The notes below the pieces were generated by a model. It saw only the letters and a program-made list of their open reading frames with translations. It was not told the origin of the DNA and did not search any database. From Idiomarina seosinensis_A (GTDB lineage: Bacteria > Pseudomonadota > Gammaproteobacteria > Enterobacterales > Alteromonadaceae), in contig NZ_CP085211.1 of assembly GCF_044797955.1 (NCBI RefSeq), positions 558,001 through 622,000 on the forward strand: 64,000 bases of DNA, read 5' to 3'. Positions 34,263 through 43,784 of the stretch are shown one piece after another; position 1 is the first letter of the stretch, and every line of letters starts with the position of its first letter. The position numbers and the translations under genes were made by a program.

Positions 34263-35344
34263 GAATAACCTCCTAACATATTAACTACCGTTGGCAGGTT
34301 ATATACGATAAAGCCATAAACCATTGCTAAAAAAATCACTGCAGCGCGAGTTAAATCGGGTTGTCGAGTTACAATGGGGAGGAAAGAAATAATGACAGGT
34401 TCAAGTGCAAATCGGTACAAGCCAAAGCGCTCGCTAGCGACTTCATCGCCCATGAAAAAAGCCTGTAAGAAAAAACATGCGATGTAAACAAGCGAGAGCG
34501 TATTCAGTTGATATCTCTCATCATCTGTTTCGGCCTGTTCGCGAAGAAATAACAGGAATGCGTAAAAAATAAAAAACGAAAGCAGCTTAAAGGTTAACAA
34601 AGCCTCGAAGCCGAATTGGAAATAGGTCTGTATTTTGGTTAAAAATACGCCGCCAATAAAGAGCGATAAAAAACTACCAAACAGACCTGTTAAAGCGAGG
34701 CCTAAAGCAAAAACAACACCAAGCCAAAATATAATGTGTCGTCTTATAAATATCGAGATTACTAAAAGTGGCACCAGTGCAAATGCAGAAATGTGAAATA
34801 ATCCGGCGGAAACACTGAAAAATAAAAACTTAAAATGCTTTCGCTCTGTTAGATAAGCGACTGCAACTATGAACATGCCAACGGCAATAGCTTGTCTTAT
34901 AACGTTTGCCTGTAACGATACTGCCGTTATTGAAAACAGATATAAAATAGTCGCCAAAAATGCATCGGGAGATAGCTTGCGATAACCTATATATAGAGCG
35001 ACAAGAGATACAAAAGCGGTTATCCCCAGAAAAAACTCATAAGGCAATTGAAGCCACTTTACGGCGTAAGCTAGCAAAATAAAGCCGGGTTCAGCTGCTG
35101 TGACACCGTTGGAAATAAAGGTTGTTGTTATCGATAAATAATCAAATGTAACGGTTTGTAATTGTATAAAAGCGTTTACGTAGTTTATTGTGTCGCTGCC
35201 TGCGTAGGCACCACGCAGGGCAACGTAGACTGAAAAGCCGGTAATCGCTACTAAGGCCGGGAGCAGTTTAGAGCGTTGGTTTGGCCACCATAGGTAGACT
35301 GCAACGGCGATAGTAATAATTAGGCCATATGCAGGATAAACCAC
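34259..35344 (-). CDS. EpsG-type polysaccharide polymerase (second)
   Basis: This 361-residue polytopic protein has about ten hydrophobic segments, with the EpsG-like stretches GAYAGSDTINYVNAF, AEPGFILLAYAVKWL, LQANVIRQAIAVGMF and LFHISAFALVPL. It should polymerise the repeat unit of the second polysaccharide. It sits between the pyruvyltransferase-like gene and the GT4 gene with a one-base gap before it. Confidence 0.8.
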   Translation of the reverse strand: MVYPAYGLIITIAVAVYLWWPNQRSKLLPALVAITGFSVYVALRGAYAGSDTINYVNAFIQLQTVTFDYLSITTTFISNGVTAAEPGFILLAYAVKWLQLPYEFFLGITAFVSLVALYIGYRKLSPDAFLATILYLFSITAVSLQANVIRQAIAVGMFIVAVAYLTERKHFKFLFFSVSAGLFHISAFALVPLLVISIFIRRHIIFWLGVVFALGLALTGLFGSFLSLFIGGVFLTKIQTYFQFGFEALLTFKLLSFFIFYAFLLFLREQAETDDERYQLNTLSLVYIACFFLQAFFMGDEVASERFGLYRFALEPVIISFLPIVTRQPDLTRAAVIFLAMVYGFIVYNLPTVVNMLGGYS

Positions 35345-35345
35345 T

Positions 35346-36506
35346 TTATGCCTCGACGGTCGATTTAATGTTAGCCCATAACTCTTTAGTATTCTTTTTA
35401 AGTTGTTCAGATTTCTCTGCTAACTGCTGCGCAGTTTCTTTTGTGAGGGCCTGTTCAAGTGTTTTTTTAAACTGAAGGCGGTCCATATTTGGTTCAAGTA
35501 AGAGCTCTTTAACTTCGTAGTCTTCAAACAGGCGCTCGTATTTATGGCTCCAGCTTGTACCTAAGCATGGTACTGCTTGAGAAAGCGAACTCACACAGCC
35601 GTGAAACCGTGAACAGACGACCGCTTTAGACGCGCCAATAATGCCTTTTACTTTTAATGGATGTGGCTCTTCAATAATATCAATATCAATTTCAGACTGT
35701 TGCTTCAATTGTTGACACAGAGCAGCGTCGCCACTGCCCTCATGGTTGAGAAGTACGGGCTCTAATCCCATTTCTTTCACGACTTGAATGCCGTTTAACA
35801 ACACATTGATGTATTTCGTGCGCCATTCTGGTTTATGGGTATTACGTGCGCCGACCATGTTGCTATTAGGGATAAAAAGAACTTTATTATCGCCACCAGT
35901 GAAGTAATCGGGAACGATACCCGTTACCAAGTTGGTAAAATCAGGAAACTGATACAAATTATCAGCTTTACCTATGACGCTTTTAATATGCTCAAAGCTT
36001 GTCTCTTCTCTGGCGGCAATAAAAGTAGCCAGCGGTAGCCCTTGTTTAAGTTGTTTAATATCTTTACTTCGGGTGAAGGGCCCCAATGCCTGAGGCAAAA
36101 ATATATAGGGAATGTTGTTTTTATGATAACGCTTAAGTTCACTGGTCAAGTGCTTAATTTTGAGTGAACCCCACTGATCACCATAAGCGAACCCTGAAGC
36201 GTCTAGCACCAAATCTATATCAGACTCAGTGATGATTCCCCAACTGTGTTTAAGATAACTTTTTAATTTAGTTGGCAGTTGATAAGAGAGTGCATTGACA
36301 TCAAGCCGATGTTTTCTTAATGAAAGTTTCTGATAGGCATTAACAGCTACTCGCTCGTAGTAAGGTGAGTAGGGGTTGGGTGCTAAAACAACTGACGCAT
36401 TCGGCCATAAATTCTCAATCTGTTGTTTAATAGCATAAAGCATAAGCTCAGCGCCTTTATTGACAAACTGAACCCCTTTGACCTCTATTAATTTAGGCTT
36501 TACCAC
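35346..36506 (-). CDS. Polysaccharide pyruvyltransferase family protein
   Basis: The 386-residue protein fits the PS_pyruv_trans family: the N-terminal EVKGVQFVNKGAELMLYAI, DLVLDASGFAYGDQWG, FLPQALGPFTRSKD and the C-terminal VVCSRFHGCVSSLSQAVPCL with the conserved RFH. Members add pyruvate ketals from phosphoenolpyruvate to sugars, although some serve as glycosyltransferases. Its place in the operon suggests the second polysaccharide is pyruvylated. Confidence 0.82.
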   Translation of the reverse strand: MVKPKLIEVKGVQFVNKGAELMLYAIKQQIENLWPNASVVLAPNPYSPYYERVAVNAYQKLSLRKHRLDVNALSYQLPTKLKSYLKHSWGIITESDIDLVLDASGFAYGDQWGSLKIKHLTSELKRYHKNNIPYIFLPQALGPFTRSKDIKQLKQGLPLATFIAAREETSFEHIKSVIGKADNLYQFPDFTNLVTGIVPDYFTGGDNKVLFIPNSNMVGARNTHKPEWRTKYINVLLNGIQVVKEMGLEPVLLNHEGSGDAALCQQLKQQSEIDIDIIEEPHPLKVKGIIGASKAVVCSRFHGCVSSLSQAVPCLGTSWSHKYERLFEDYEVKELLLEPNMDRLQFKKTLEQALTKETAQQLAEKSEQLKKNTKELWANIKSTVEA

Positions 36507-36512
36507 CGCTGT

Positions 36513-37814
36513 CTACTCCTTTTGGGAATGCCAATAACGCCGCCCGAGTGTCGGGAATACAAAAATAGATCGTAACATAACCCACGCGATTGGGCGTGTT
36601 GAAGTAAATATAAAAAAGCCGATAAATCCGGCGCCGGCATATGAGATAACGGTTGCTAATGCAGCACCAACGCCTCCATATATCGGAATCAGCCATAGAT
36701 TCAAGCCCACATTTATTACCATTCCGATACCGTGGCTAACCAAGGAGTAAGGTAATAAGTCCTCAGCAATTAGCCATTTGCTTGCTACCGCTCGCATAAA
36801 TACGAAGCATGCTGCCCAAATATGAATTGTCAGTAAGTTAGCAGCGGGCAGATAATCAGAACCAAATAACAGATTTATAACCGGAGTCGCGATAAATCCA
36901 ACTACGACGGCCAAGACTACGGCAATAAATAACAAAGCGTCGGATAATTGTTGCAGCCGTTTTCGGTATTCTTGAATGTTTTCCCCTTTTAGTCTTAGTA
37001 GCATTGGGAAAAAACTGACAACAATGGCCTCGGCAAAAAAGTACCATACTTCGGATAGGCGAACAGCTACAGCGTAAAAACCGACCTCCTGGCGAGACAC
37101 CAGGTTTGCCAGCATTACCTGGTCAATTTTTAAATAAATAACAGCAGCAAGACTAGACAGCAACAACCACTTAGATTGTCCAATCAGCTGTTTACCATAG
37201 CTCCAGTCAATGCTCGTTGGTTGCGTGCAGAATCGCTTCCGGGTGTACTGAACGATGAAACCCACACCAATAAGCGCAAATTCGGCGGCGAATATTGACG
37301 CCACCAGCAATAATGAGGTGCTGAAATACACAGCAATACACTTGGCTAAAGCAGCAACTAAAACGATGGTTAACCGGGCCTGAACCATCCACTTTGCTTT
37401 ACTGTGTGCCTGGAACCAATATTCGATACCATTAAAAGCCATGCCAAGTGCACCAACCGAGATTACTGTCAGTGCAAGCATTTCGGATTTAGGGTGCTGC
37501 CAAAAAATAGCATATAAGATGCAAAGCAGCGCGCCTAAAGCGGCGCCAATGACTCGTAGTGTTGTTGCGGTAACAACTACCTTATGCTCAGTAGCAGGTC
37601 CATGTTTGACCACTTCTCGAGTTATTAATGCGTTCAGACCAAGAGCCGATAAAGGCGTCACTATTGCGACAACAGCAAGCACATAGCTGAGTGAACCAAA
37701 GGTTTCGGGACCTAGCTTTCGCGCTAGCCAGAGCGTTACGAACAGGTTAACACCCATGGTGATGACTTTTTCTGCCATCATCCAGGCCGAATTAGTAAAA
37801 GCGTGTCGACTCAT
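36513..37814 (-). CDS. Wzx-type flippase (third of three)
   Basis: The 433-residue protein starts SRHAFTNSAWMMAEKVITMG and has about 12 transmembrane segments, KLGPETFGSLSYVLAVVAI, IYLKIDQVMLANLVSRQEVG and LWLIPIYGGVGAALATVIS. These are classic RfbX/Wzx features. It follows wzz after 6 bases. It is the exporter of the second polysaccharide. Confidence 0.88.
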   Translation of the reverse strand: MSRHAFTNSAWMMAEKVITMGVNLFVTLWLARKLGPETFGSLSYVLAVVAIVTPLSALGLNALITREVVKHGPATEHKVVVTATTLRVIGAALGALLCILYAIFWQHPKSEMLALTVISVGALGMAFNGIEYWFQAHSKAKWMVQARLTIVLVAALAKCIAVYFSTSLLLVASIFAAEFALIGVGFIVQYTRKRFCTQPTSIDWSYGKQLIGQSKWLLLSSLAAVIYLKIDQVMLANLVSRQEVGFYAVAVRLSEVWYFFAEAIVVSFFPMLLRLKGENIQEYRKRLQQLSDALLFIAVVLAVVVGFIATPVINLLFGSDYLPAANLLTIHIWAACFVFMRAVASKWLIAEDLLPYSLVSHGIGMVINVGLNLWLIPIYGGVGAALATVISYAGAGFIGFFIFTSTRPIAWVMLRSIFVFPTLGRRYWHSQKE

Positions 37815-37820
37815 TTTGGG

Positions 37821-38738
37821 CTAGTTGCTGCTTTCTCGATAAAAGTGGCGAAAAAGAACAATTAAGGTTGCTATTATCCCGCCTAATAAAGTTATGACAA
37901 CACAAATCAAAGGTCTGTTGGGCTTAGCTTTTTTCTCGGGTTCTACTGCCGGGTCGAGCGTTTCAAAAATATATTCATCACGGACATTGGCCAACATCAT
38001 AGTTTGCATTTGTTGCTCAATGAGTTCGGCAAAAACGTCTTGCATACTGGTAAGGCGAGTTTCTTGCATGCGTTCTTCGAGGTACGCGATACTTCTTTCT
38101 GCTTCAGTAACATCGCGCAGACGCATAACTTTATTCAAATCGGCAAGGAGTCGCGTTGCCCAGACAGAGGCAATTTCCGGGGAAGGATGGAAAACGACAA
38201 TGGTCGCAAACCCTGTTTCTTTATCCTGCTCGATGACCAGAATATTATTACGGAACTCGTCCACTGCTTCCCACATCGAAGGTTGAGGCTTTTTAGGCGG
38301 TTCTACGTCACGCGTCCACTCACCGGTTTCTGGGTTGTAGATGTCAGTGTCGTAGCTTAGTTTCCTTGATATAGGACTCCACTCTTCTGCCGCCATAACC
38401 TCGGGTAAAATGTCATACTTAGTAATGAACTCAGAAAGGAATGCTCGTGAACTTAAAATTTCGAGGGCAATAGCTCCTTTGTCGGTCTGTTGAGCACTCA
38501 GGCCTCCCAAGCCAGCAATAGAACCAAGCCCACCAAGCTGACTTGCAAGACCACTTAGCCCACCACTTTTAGACTCTTCGGACTGGCCGACGGTCACATG
38601 GGCCCGGTAGATGTTGGGTAATGATAAAGCGATAACAACGCTCAACACAGCAAATATTGAGGTAAACGCAATAATAAACCACTTTTTGCGCCATGCGACC
38701 TGCCAGATCTCAATAATATTGACGTCGTTTTTCATCAC
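37821..38738 (-). CDS. wzz: Wzz chain-length determinant
   Basis: The 305-residue inner-membrane protein has two transmembrane helices (about residues 19-41 and 275-297), with the proline-containing motif KAKPNRPLICVV before the second. The periplasmic part includes a Gly/Leu-rich segment (residues about 58-86), and a helical region (EERMQETRLTSMQD) near residue 220. Wzz proteins set the length distribution of Wzy-made polymers. The gene lies between the ugd-type gene and the flippase. Confidence 0.88.
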   Translation of the reverse strand: MMKNDVNIIEIWQVAWRKKWFIIAFTSIFAVLSVVIALSLPNIYRAHVTVGQSEESKSGGLSGLASQLGGLGSIAGLGGLSAQQTDKGAIALEILSSRAFLSEFITKYDILPEVMAAEEWSPISRKLSYDTDIYNPETGEWTRDVEPPKKPQPSMWEAVDEFRNNILVIEQDKETGFATIVVFHPSPEIASVWATRLLADLNKVMRLRDVTEAERSIAYLEERMQETRLTSMQDVFAELIEQQMQTMMLANVRDEYIFETLDPAVEPEKKAKPNRPLICVVITLLGGIIATLIVLFRHFYRESSN

Positions 38739-38760
38739 TGGATTCCTTTAATTTCGCCGA

Positions 38761-40095
38761 TTAATTACGACGGCCAATACCGCGATAAACAAAACCTAAC
38801 TCTGCCATATCTTGTGGGTCGAACAGGTTACGACCATCAAATATCATCGGTGTTTTTAAGTTGTGTTTTAAGGTGTCCCACTCGGGCGCCCAGAACTCTT
38901 TCCACTCGGTGCATAAAATCAGTGCCGTTGCGTTTTCGGTGGCCTGATAGGGGCAGTCACAATAATGGATGGTGCCGGTGGTGTCTGCGTCCAGCTTTTC
39001 TTTTCTCAGATTATCCAGCGCCTGGGGATCAAACACGTTCACATCAGCGCCGGCGTTTAGCAGTAATTTTAAAACTTCTAAGCTGGGTGCCTCACGAATA
39101 TCGTCGGTGTTGGGTTTAAAGGCAATACCCCAGAGTGCGAAGGTCTGCCCTTGTAGGCTGTCACCAAACTGTTCGATAACGGCTTTACCCAGTTTTTCTT
39201 TTTGCCGCGCGTTAACGCTGCGCACGGATGTTAGCATCTCGGCCTGGTAGCCCAGCTCTTCGGCGCAGCTGAGCAGGGCAATAGTGTCTTTCGGAAAGCA
39301 CGAGCCGCCATAGCCACAGCCGGGGTAAATAAAGTGATAGCCGATGCGTGGATCAGAGCCGATGCCCCGACGGACATCGTCGATATCGGCGCCGCATAAA
39401 TCGGCGATATTGGCCATTTCGTTCATAAAACTGATTTTTGTGGCCAGCATGCAGTTAGCGGCGTATTTGGTCAGCTCTGCACTAACGTTGTCCATAAAAA
39501 TGATTTTATCGTGATTACGGTTAAAGGGGGCATAAAGCTCCAGCATGACCTCGCGAGAGTTCTGCTGTTCGGTGCCGATAATAATACGGTCTGGCTTGCG
39601 ACAATCCGTAAGGGCGCTGCCTTCTTTTAAAAACTCGGGGTTTGACACCACATCAAAGTTAAGGGCTTCGCCGCGCTTATCCAGCTGCTCTTGTATGATG
39701 GCTTTTAGTTTGTCAGCTGTTTTAAGTGGCACCGTTGATTTGATGACAACCACCGACGGCTGAGTCATTTTCTGGCCGATTTCGGTTGCGACCGCATAAA
39801 CGGCACGCATATCGGCCTGACCGTTTTCAGATTCGGGTGTGCCCACGGCAATGAAAATGGCGTCCTGGTCGGCGATGGCACTGGCGCCCTCAGCAGAAAA
39901 GGTCAGGTGGCCTTTGTCCTGTTGCGTGGTGATGACCGCGGATAAACCGGGTTCATATATATCAACAATGCCTTTTTTTAAATTATCGACGCGCTGTTGG
40001 TCGATATCAACGCAGGTTACTTTGTGTCCGCATTCTGCCATAACCGCGGCCTGAACCAAACCGACATAACCACATCCAAAAACTGAAACCTTCAT
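38761..40095 (-). CDS. ugd: UDP-glucose 6-dehydrogenase (TuaD type)
   Basis: The 444-residue NAD enzyme oxidises UDP-glucose to UDP-glucuronate. It starts MKVSVFGCGYVGLVQAA, has EPGLSAVI, GTPESENGQADMRAV, ANCMLATKISFMNEMANIA and the catalytic cysteine in YGGSCFPKDT. The start at 40095 has a GGAAGAAG ribosome site; an earlier in-frame codon at 40137 would add 14 residues with no family support. It begins the - strand operon and faces wecA across a 160-base divergent promoter region. Confidence 0.9.
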   Translation of the reverse strand: MKVSVFGCGYVGLVQAAVMAECGHKVTCVDIDQQRVDNLKKGIVDIYEPGLSAVITTQQDKGHLTFSAEGASAIADQDAIFIAVGTPESENGQADMRAVYAVATEIGQKMTQPSVVVIKSTVPLKTADKLKAIIQEQLDKRGEALNFDVVSNPEFLKEGSALTDCRKPDRIIIGTEQQNSREVMLELYAPFNRNHDKIIFMDNVSAELTKYAANCMLATKISFMNEMANIADLCGADIDDVRRGIGSDPRIGYHFIYPGCGYGGSCFPKDTIALLSCAEELGYQAEMLTSVRSVNARQKEKLGKAVIEQFGDSLQGQTFALWGIAFKPNTDDIREAPSLEVLKLLLNAGADVNVFDPQALDNLRKEKLDADTTGTIHYCDCPYQATENATALILCTEWKEFWAPEWDTLKHNLKTPMIFDGRNLFDPQDMAELGFVYRGIGRRN

Positions 40096-40255
40096 GTCAC
40101 TCTTCTTCCGTAAAAAAGTCTGAAGATGATACCCCAATCCCTGGCTGGGTAAAAGTGTCTTAGCGGGTAATGGTCATTCACAGTACTGTAAAATTAGGCT
40201 ATTATGTTACTCCTTTACGGAAAATCTTCATTTTGATACTGCACGGAGAGATTGC

Positions 40256-41314
40256 ATGCCAGCCATTGGCGTAATTTTGCTGACTTTTTTGGGTTGTATG
40301 TTGGCGATGGTTTGGTTAGGTCCGGTAGCGGAACGTATCGGCTTAGTTGACGTTCCTACTAAGCGCAAAGTTCATGCCGGGCATGTGCCCTTAATTGGCG
40401 GCATCGCCATGTTCGGAGCGCTGTTGCTGTCCTGTGTAATTTTTGCTGAATACACGCAGTTACTGGCTCTTTACTTAATTTCTTGTGGTTTTATTGTCTT
40501 TATTGGCGTACTGGACGATCGCTACGATTTACGCGTGTCATTACGTGTTGTCGCTCAGGTTCTTATCGCCTCGATTCTGGTTTTTGGCGCCGACATGCAG
40601 CTGGCGTCTTTTGGTAATTTGGTGGGCCTGGGTGATGTCAACCTGGGGCCTTTAGCGCCATTTATTACCATTGTGGCCGTGCTGGCGGCCATTAACTGCT
40701 TTAATATGGTCGATGGTATCGATGGTCTGGCGGGCACGATGGCGCTGGTTACCTTTTTGGGCATTTCTTACCTGGGGCTGCAAAGCGGTAACTGGAGCGT
40801 GGTGGTACTGACCTTTGTCGGAGCGACCATTGCCTACCTGATGTTTAACCTACGCTGGCCCTTTAAGCGTGTACCTAAAGTGTTTATGGGCGACGCCGGG
40901 TCGATGCTGATTGGTTTAACTGTGGTCTGGCTGTTGGTGATGAATACTCAGGGCAGCGACCCTCTGTTTCGGCCCGTCACCGGCCTTTGGCTGATTGCCT
41001 TGCCGCTGATGGACATGACGGCGATTATGTTTCGCCGTATGAAAAAAGGGCAAAGCCCCTTTGAGCCCGATCGGGAACACATACACCATATATTTTTACG
41101 CGTTGGTTTTACACCAGTGCAGAGCCTGGGCATTATTTCGCTGGTGGCTGTCGTTTTCGCAGTGGTTGGGATCCTCGGTGAGCAATATCAGGTACCCGAA
41201 TGGTTTATGTTTGGTTTATTCCTGACTTTGTTTTTTGCCTACTGCCTGTCATTGCAGCACATCTGGCTATTGTCAAAATGGTTAAGACGTTGGCGCGGGA
41301 TTAATAAAACCTGA
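40256..41314 (+). CDS. wecA: Undecaprenyl-phosphate GlcNAc-1-phosphate transferase
   Basis: The 352-residue polytopic protein has about 10-11 membrane segments and the landmark motifs KRKVHAGHVPLIGGIA, VDGIDGLAGTMA with its Asp pair, FMGDAGSMLIGLTV and HIHHIFLRVGF. WecA starts lipid-linked polysaccharides by making undecaprenyl-PP-GlcNAc. It is divergent from ugd and only 11 bases ahead of pgi. Confidence 0.92.
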   Translation: MPAIGVILLTFLGCMLAMVWLGPVAERIGLVDVPTKRKVHAGHVPLIGGIAMFGALLLSCVIFAEYTQLLALYLISCGFIVFIGVLDDRYDLRVSLRVVAQVLIASILVFGADMQLASFGNLVGLGDVNLGPLAPFITIVAVLAAINCFNMVDGIDGLAGTMALVTFLGISYLGLQSGNWSVVVLTFVGATIAYLMFNLRWPFKRVPKVFMGDAGSMLIGLTVVWLLVMNTQGSDPLFRPVTGLWLIALPLMDMTAIMFRRMKKGQSPFEPDREHIHHIFLRVGFTPVQSLGIISLVAVVFAVVGILGEQYQVPEWFMFGLFLTLFFAYCLSLQHIWLLSKWLRRWRGINKT

Positions 41315-41325
41315 AGGATTAACGG

Positions 41326-42792
41326 ATGTTAAATGGACCTCACCTTTCTCTTGATTCGGACTTTCAGGGGCTTGATGCGAACGCGATACAAAGTAAGGTT
41401 CAGCTACCTGATAACTTTCAACAGCTGAAAAGTAACTTGCTCAGCGGCGATTTTAAGAATGTCACAGAAAGCCGCCCCGTTACCCACTGCCTGACCCGCT
41501 CAATACATTCCGTTGTCGACAGTAAAAAAAGCAGCCGTTTTTGTGAGATGGTGCGCAAGTTGCGCTCGGGTCGCTGGCTGGGTGCGACCGGAAAACCGAT
41601 TACCGATGTGGTAAATATCGGCGTCGGCGGTTCGGATCTCGGCCCACAAATGGGTGCTTTTGCGCTGAAGGAATTTGCTGATGACTCGCCCCTGCACAGC
41701 CTTAATGTGCATTTTGTTTCTTCCATGGACGGTGGCCAGCTTTACGCGGTACTGCCCATTGTTGATCCCGAGACTACGCTGTTTGTTATTGCGTCTAAGT
41801 CTTTCGGTACCATTGATACCTTTGCGAATGTTGATACGGTGCGGGAGTGGATCCAGCCGACCCTTACTGAGAGCCAGTGGCTGGCTGAGCATGTGATCGG
41901 TGTGTCCTCAAATGCCAAAAAAATGATCGACTACGGTATTCCGGCTGCGCACCAGTTAACCTTTGGTGAAGGGGTCGGCGGGCGCTATTCGCTGTGGTCA
42001 GCCATCGGTTTAAGCATTGCGCTGGCTACCGGCGTGCGGGTGTTCGAGCGCATGCTGCAGGGCGCTGAAGCCATGGACAAACATTTTGTTGAGGCGCCGG
42101 TGGCTGAAAACATACCGGTACTGATGGCTTTATACGGTGTTTATAACCGCCAGCAGCGCGGTATCAATAATCTGGCGATTTTACCTTACGACGGGCGCCT
42201 GCGGATGCTGCCTTCGTACTTGCAGCAGCTGGATATGGAAAGTAACGGCAAAAGTGCCGGCTATAACGGTAAGGCCATTGAATATGCCACCGGACCAATC
42301 ATCTGGGGCGGTTTTGGGCCTAATGGCCAGCACGCTTTTTTTCAGCATTTACATCAGGGCTATGATGAGTTTGCGGCCGATTTTATTATCGTGCTGTCCC
42401 GCAAAGCGCCGGGGTTTGAAGCTCCGGTAGCTGAGTCGCTGGCGAAACAACAGCGGCTGGCGGTGGCAAATGCACTGGCCCACCGGCGGTTGATGTGGTT
42501 TGGGTCTGATAACGGTGAGCCGCGCAATCATTATCCCGGAGGCCACCCGTCTAATGCTCTGGTCATGGACGAGCTGACGCCTGAGAGTTTCGGCGCGCTG
42601 CTGGCCGCGTATGAGCACAAGGTGTTTACGCAGGGTGTCATCTGGCAGATTAACTCCTTTGATCAGCCGGGTGTCGAGAAGGGCAAAAAGATCGCTATCG
42701 ACGTGCTGGATGCTATCGAAAAAGGTACCCAACTTGAGGGTACCGATGAGTCCACTGCTCAGCTGATAGCAGCGACTCAAAAACAAAAATGA
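41326..42792 (+). CDS. pgi: Glucose-6-phosphate isomerase, with altered active-site motifs
   Basis: The 488-residue protein is clearly PGI: VVNIGVGGSDLGPQMGAFAL, VGGRYSLWSAIGL, GQHAFFQHLHQG and the C-terminal YEHKVFTQGVIWQINSFDQPGVEKGKK with the conserved lysine. Three deviations from the usual pattern are visible. SKTFTTQET reads SKSFGTIDT. The motif WGEPGTNGQH reads WGGFGPNGQH, which puts Gly329 where the catalytic glutamate normally is. The protein is about 60 residues shorter than E. coli Pgi. The conserved loop histidine and lysine remain. Activity cannot be judged from sequence. Confidence 0.88.
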   Translation: MLNGPHLSLDSDFQGLDANAIQSKVQLPDNFQQLKSNLLSGDFKNVTESRPVTHCLTRSIHSVVDSKKSSRFCEMVRKLRSGRWLGATGKPITDVVNIGVGGSDLGPQMGAFALKEFADDSPLHSLNVHFVSSMDGGQLYAVLPIVDPETTLFVIASKSFGTIDTFANVDTVREWIQPTLTESQWLAEHVIGVSSNAKKMIDYGIPAAHQLTFGEGVGGRYSLWSAIGLSIALATGVRVFERMLQGAEAMDKHFVEAPVAENIPVLMALYGVYNRQQRGINNLAILPYDGRLRMLPSYLQQLDMESNGKSAGYNGKAIEYATGPIIWGGFGPNGQHAFFQHLHQGYDEFAADFIIVLSRKAPGFEAPVAESLAKQQRLAVANALAHRRLMWFGSDNGEPRNHYPGGHPSNALVMDELTPESFGALLAAYEHKVFTQGVIWQINSFDQPGVEKGKKIAIDVLDAIEKGTQLEGTDESTAQLIAATQKQK

Positions 42793-42909
42793 TTCACCAC
42801 TGAGTGCACGGAGAACACTGAGAAATTATATATAACGTAAACATAAGGACTGAGACTTGGTGTTTACCGCTAAATTTTTTCTCCGTGTCCTTTGTGGACT
42901 CTGTGGTAA
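42793..42909. repeat. Imperfect inverted repeat of the CACGGAG family (copy 1)
   Basis: The left arm TTCACCACTGAGTGCACGG and the right arm, which ends CTCTGTGGTAA, are imperfect reverse complements about 117 bases from end to end. A second copy is at 61727-61846. It lies between pgi and cysQ. It looks like a non-coding, MITE-like element. Confidence 0.6.
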
Positions 42910-42931
42910 AAAAATCTTTAAGGAGACAATC

Positions 42932-43669
42932 ATGCTAAAGGATTTAGAAACGATTGCCCGTGATGCCGGTGCGGCGATTATGGAAATTTACAACAGCGAT
43001 GACTTTGACGTGCAGCTTAAGGGCGATGACAGTCCGCTGACAAAAGCTGACCTTGCGGCGCATCATGTGATTGTTGACGGACTGAGCAAGCTTTCTGTGC
43101 AGTATCCGATTATTTCCGAGGAGTCGGCTGATATCGACTGGGATTTACGCCGGCATTGGCACCGCTATTGGCTGGTGGATCCGCTTGATGGCACCAAAGA
43201 ATTTATTAAGCGAAACGGCGAGTTTACCGTTAACATCGCTTTGATTGAAAATGGTGAGGCGATTTGTGGTGTTGTCTACGCACCGGTACTTGATGCCATG
43301 TATACCGGTGAGCGTGACAAAGGTGCATTTTTAAACGGCCAGCCTATACAGGTGCAGTCTGAGCCGCCTGCAACCTTGAGGGTTGTTGGTTCGCGTTCTC
43401 ACCCTTCTCCGGAAACTATCGACTGGCTGGACGCTTTAGGCAAGCCGTACGAAATGGTACCTATGGGCAGTTCGTTAAAAATTTGTCTGGTAGCTGAAGG
43501 TAAAGCTGACATATATCCCCGGCTAGGACCAACCTCAGAGTGGGATACAGCTGCCGCTCATGCGGTATTAAATGCCGCCGGTGGTTCGCTGACAACGCTT
43601 GATGAGCAGCCCCTGCGCTATAACCAGAAATCCTCTTTTTTGAACCCTCATTTTATTGCCCGGCCTTAA
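42932..43669 (+). CDS. cysQ: 3'(2'),5'-bisphosphate nucleotidase
   Basis: The 245-residue inositol-monophosphatase-like enzyme hydrolyses PAP to AMP and helps sulphate assimilation. The metal site is visible: DSPLTKADLAAH, IISEESADI, WLVDPLDGTKEFI, and GPTSEWDTAAAHAVL. ATG 42932 is chosen because an AAGGAG ribosome site lies seven bases upstream and the family starts here. The upstream in-frame sequence belongs to a repeat. Confidence 0.92.
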   Translation: MLKDLETIARDAGAAIMEIYNSDDFDVQLKGDDSPLTKADLAAHHVIVDGLSKLSVQYPIISEESADIDWDLRRHWHRYWLVDPLDGTKEFIKRNGEFTVNIALIENGEAICGVVYAPVLDAMYTGERDKGAFLNGQPIQVQSEPPATLRVVGSRSHPSPETIDWLDALGKPYEMVPMGSSLKICLVAEGKADIYPRLGPTSEWDTAAAHAVLNAAGGSLTTLDEQPLRYNQKSSFLNPHFIARP

Positions 43670-43693
43670 GCGAGAAAGAGCCACTGCTTATAG

Positions 43694-43728
43694 AAACACT
43701 TTGTAACAATCTCTGTTACAAAGTGTTT
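43694..43728. promoter_or_regulatory. Perfect 15-base inverted repeat before the S8 protease gene
   Basis: AAACACTTTGTAACA and TGTTACAAAGTGTTT are exact reverse complements with a 5-base spacer. No T-run follows, so a terminator is less likely than an operator or other structured site. It sits 25 bases after cysQ and 57 before the protease start. Confidence 0.5.
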
Positions 43729-43784
43729 GAGAATGTTTGTACTATGGCGGTGCGTATTAACAACTGAATAACAAAGAGGTTCCA

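Noticed and set aside
40096..40137. 14-residue extension of the UDP-glucose dehydrogenase
   Set aside because: The Rossmann motif normally begins at the MKVSVFG start, which also has the better ribosome site.
42857..42931. N-terminal extension of CysQ
   Set aside because: The extra codons lie in the CACGGAG repeat. The AAGGAG site fits ATG 42932.
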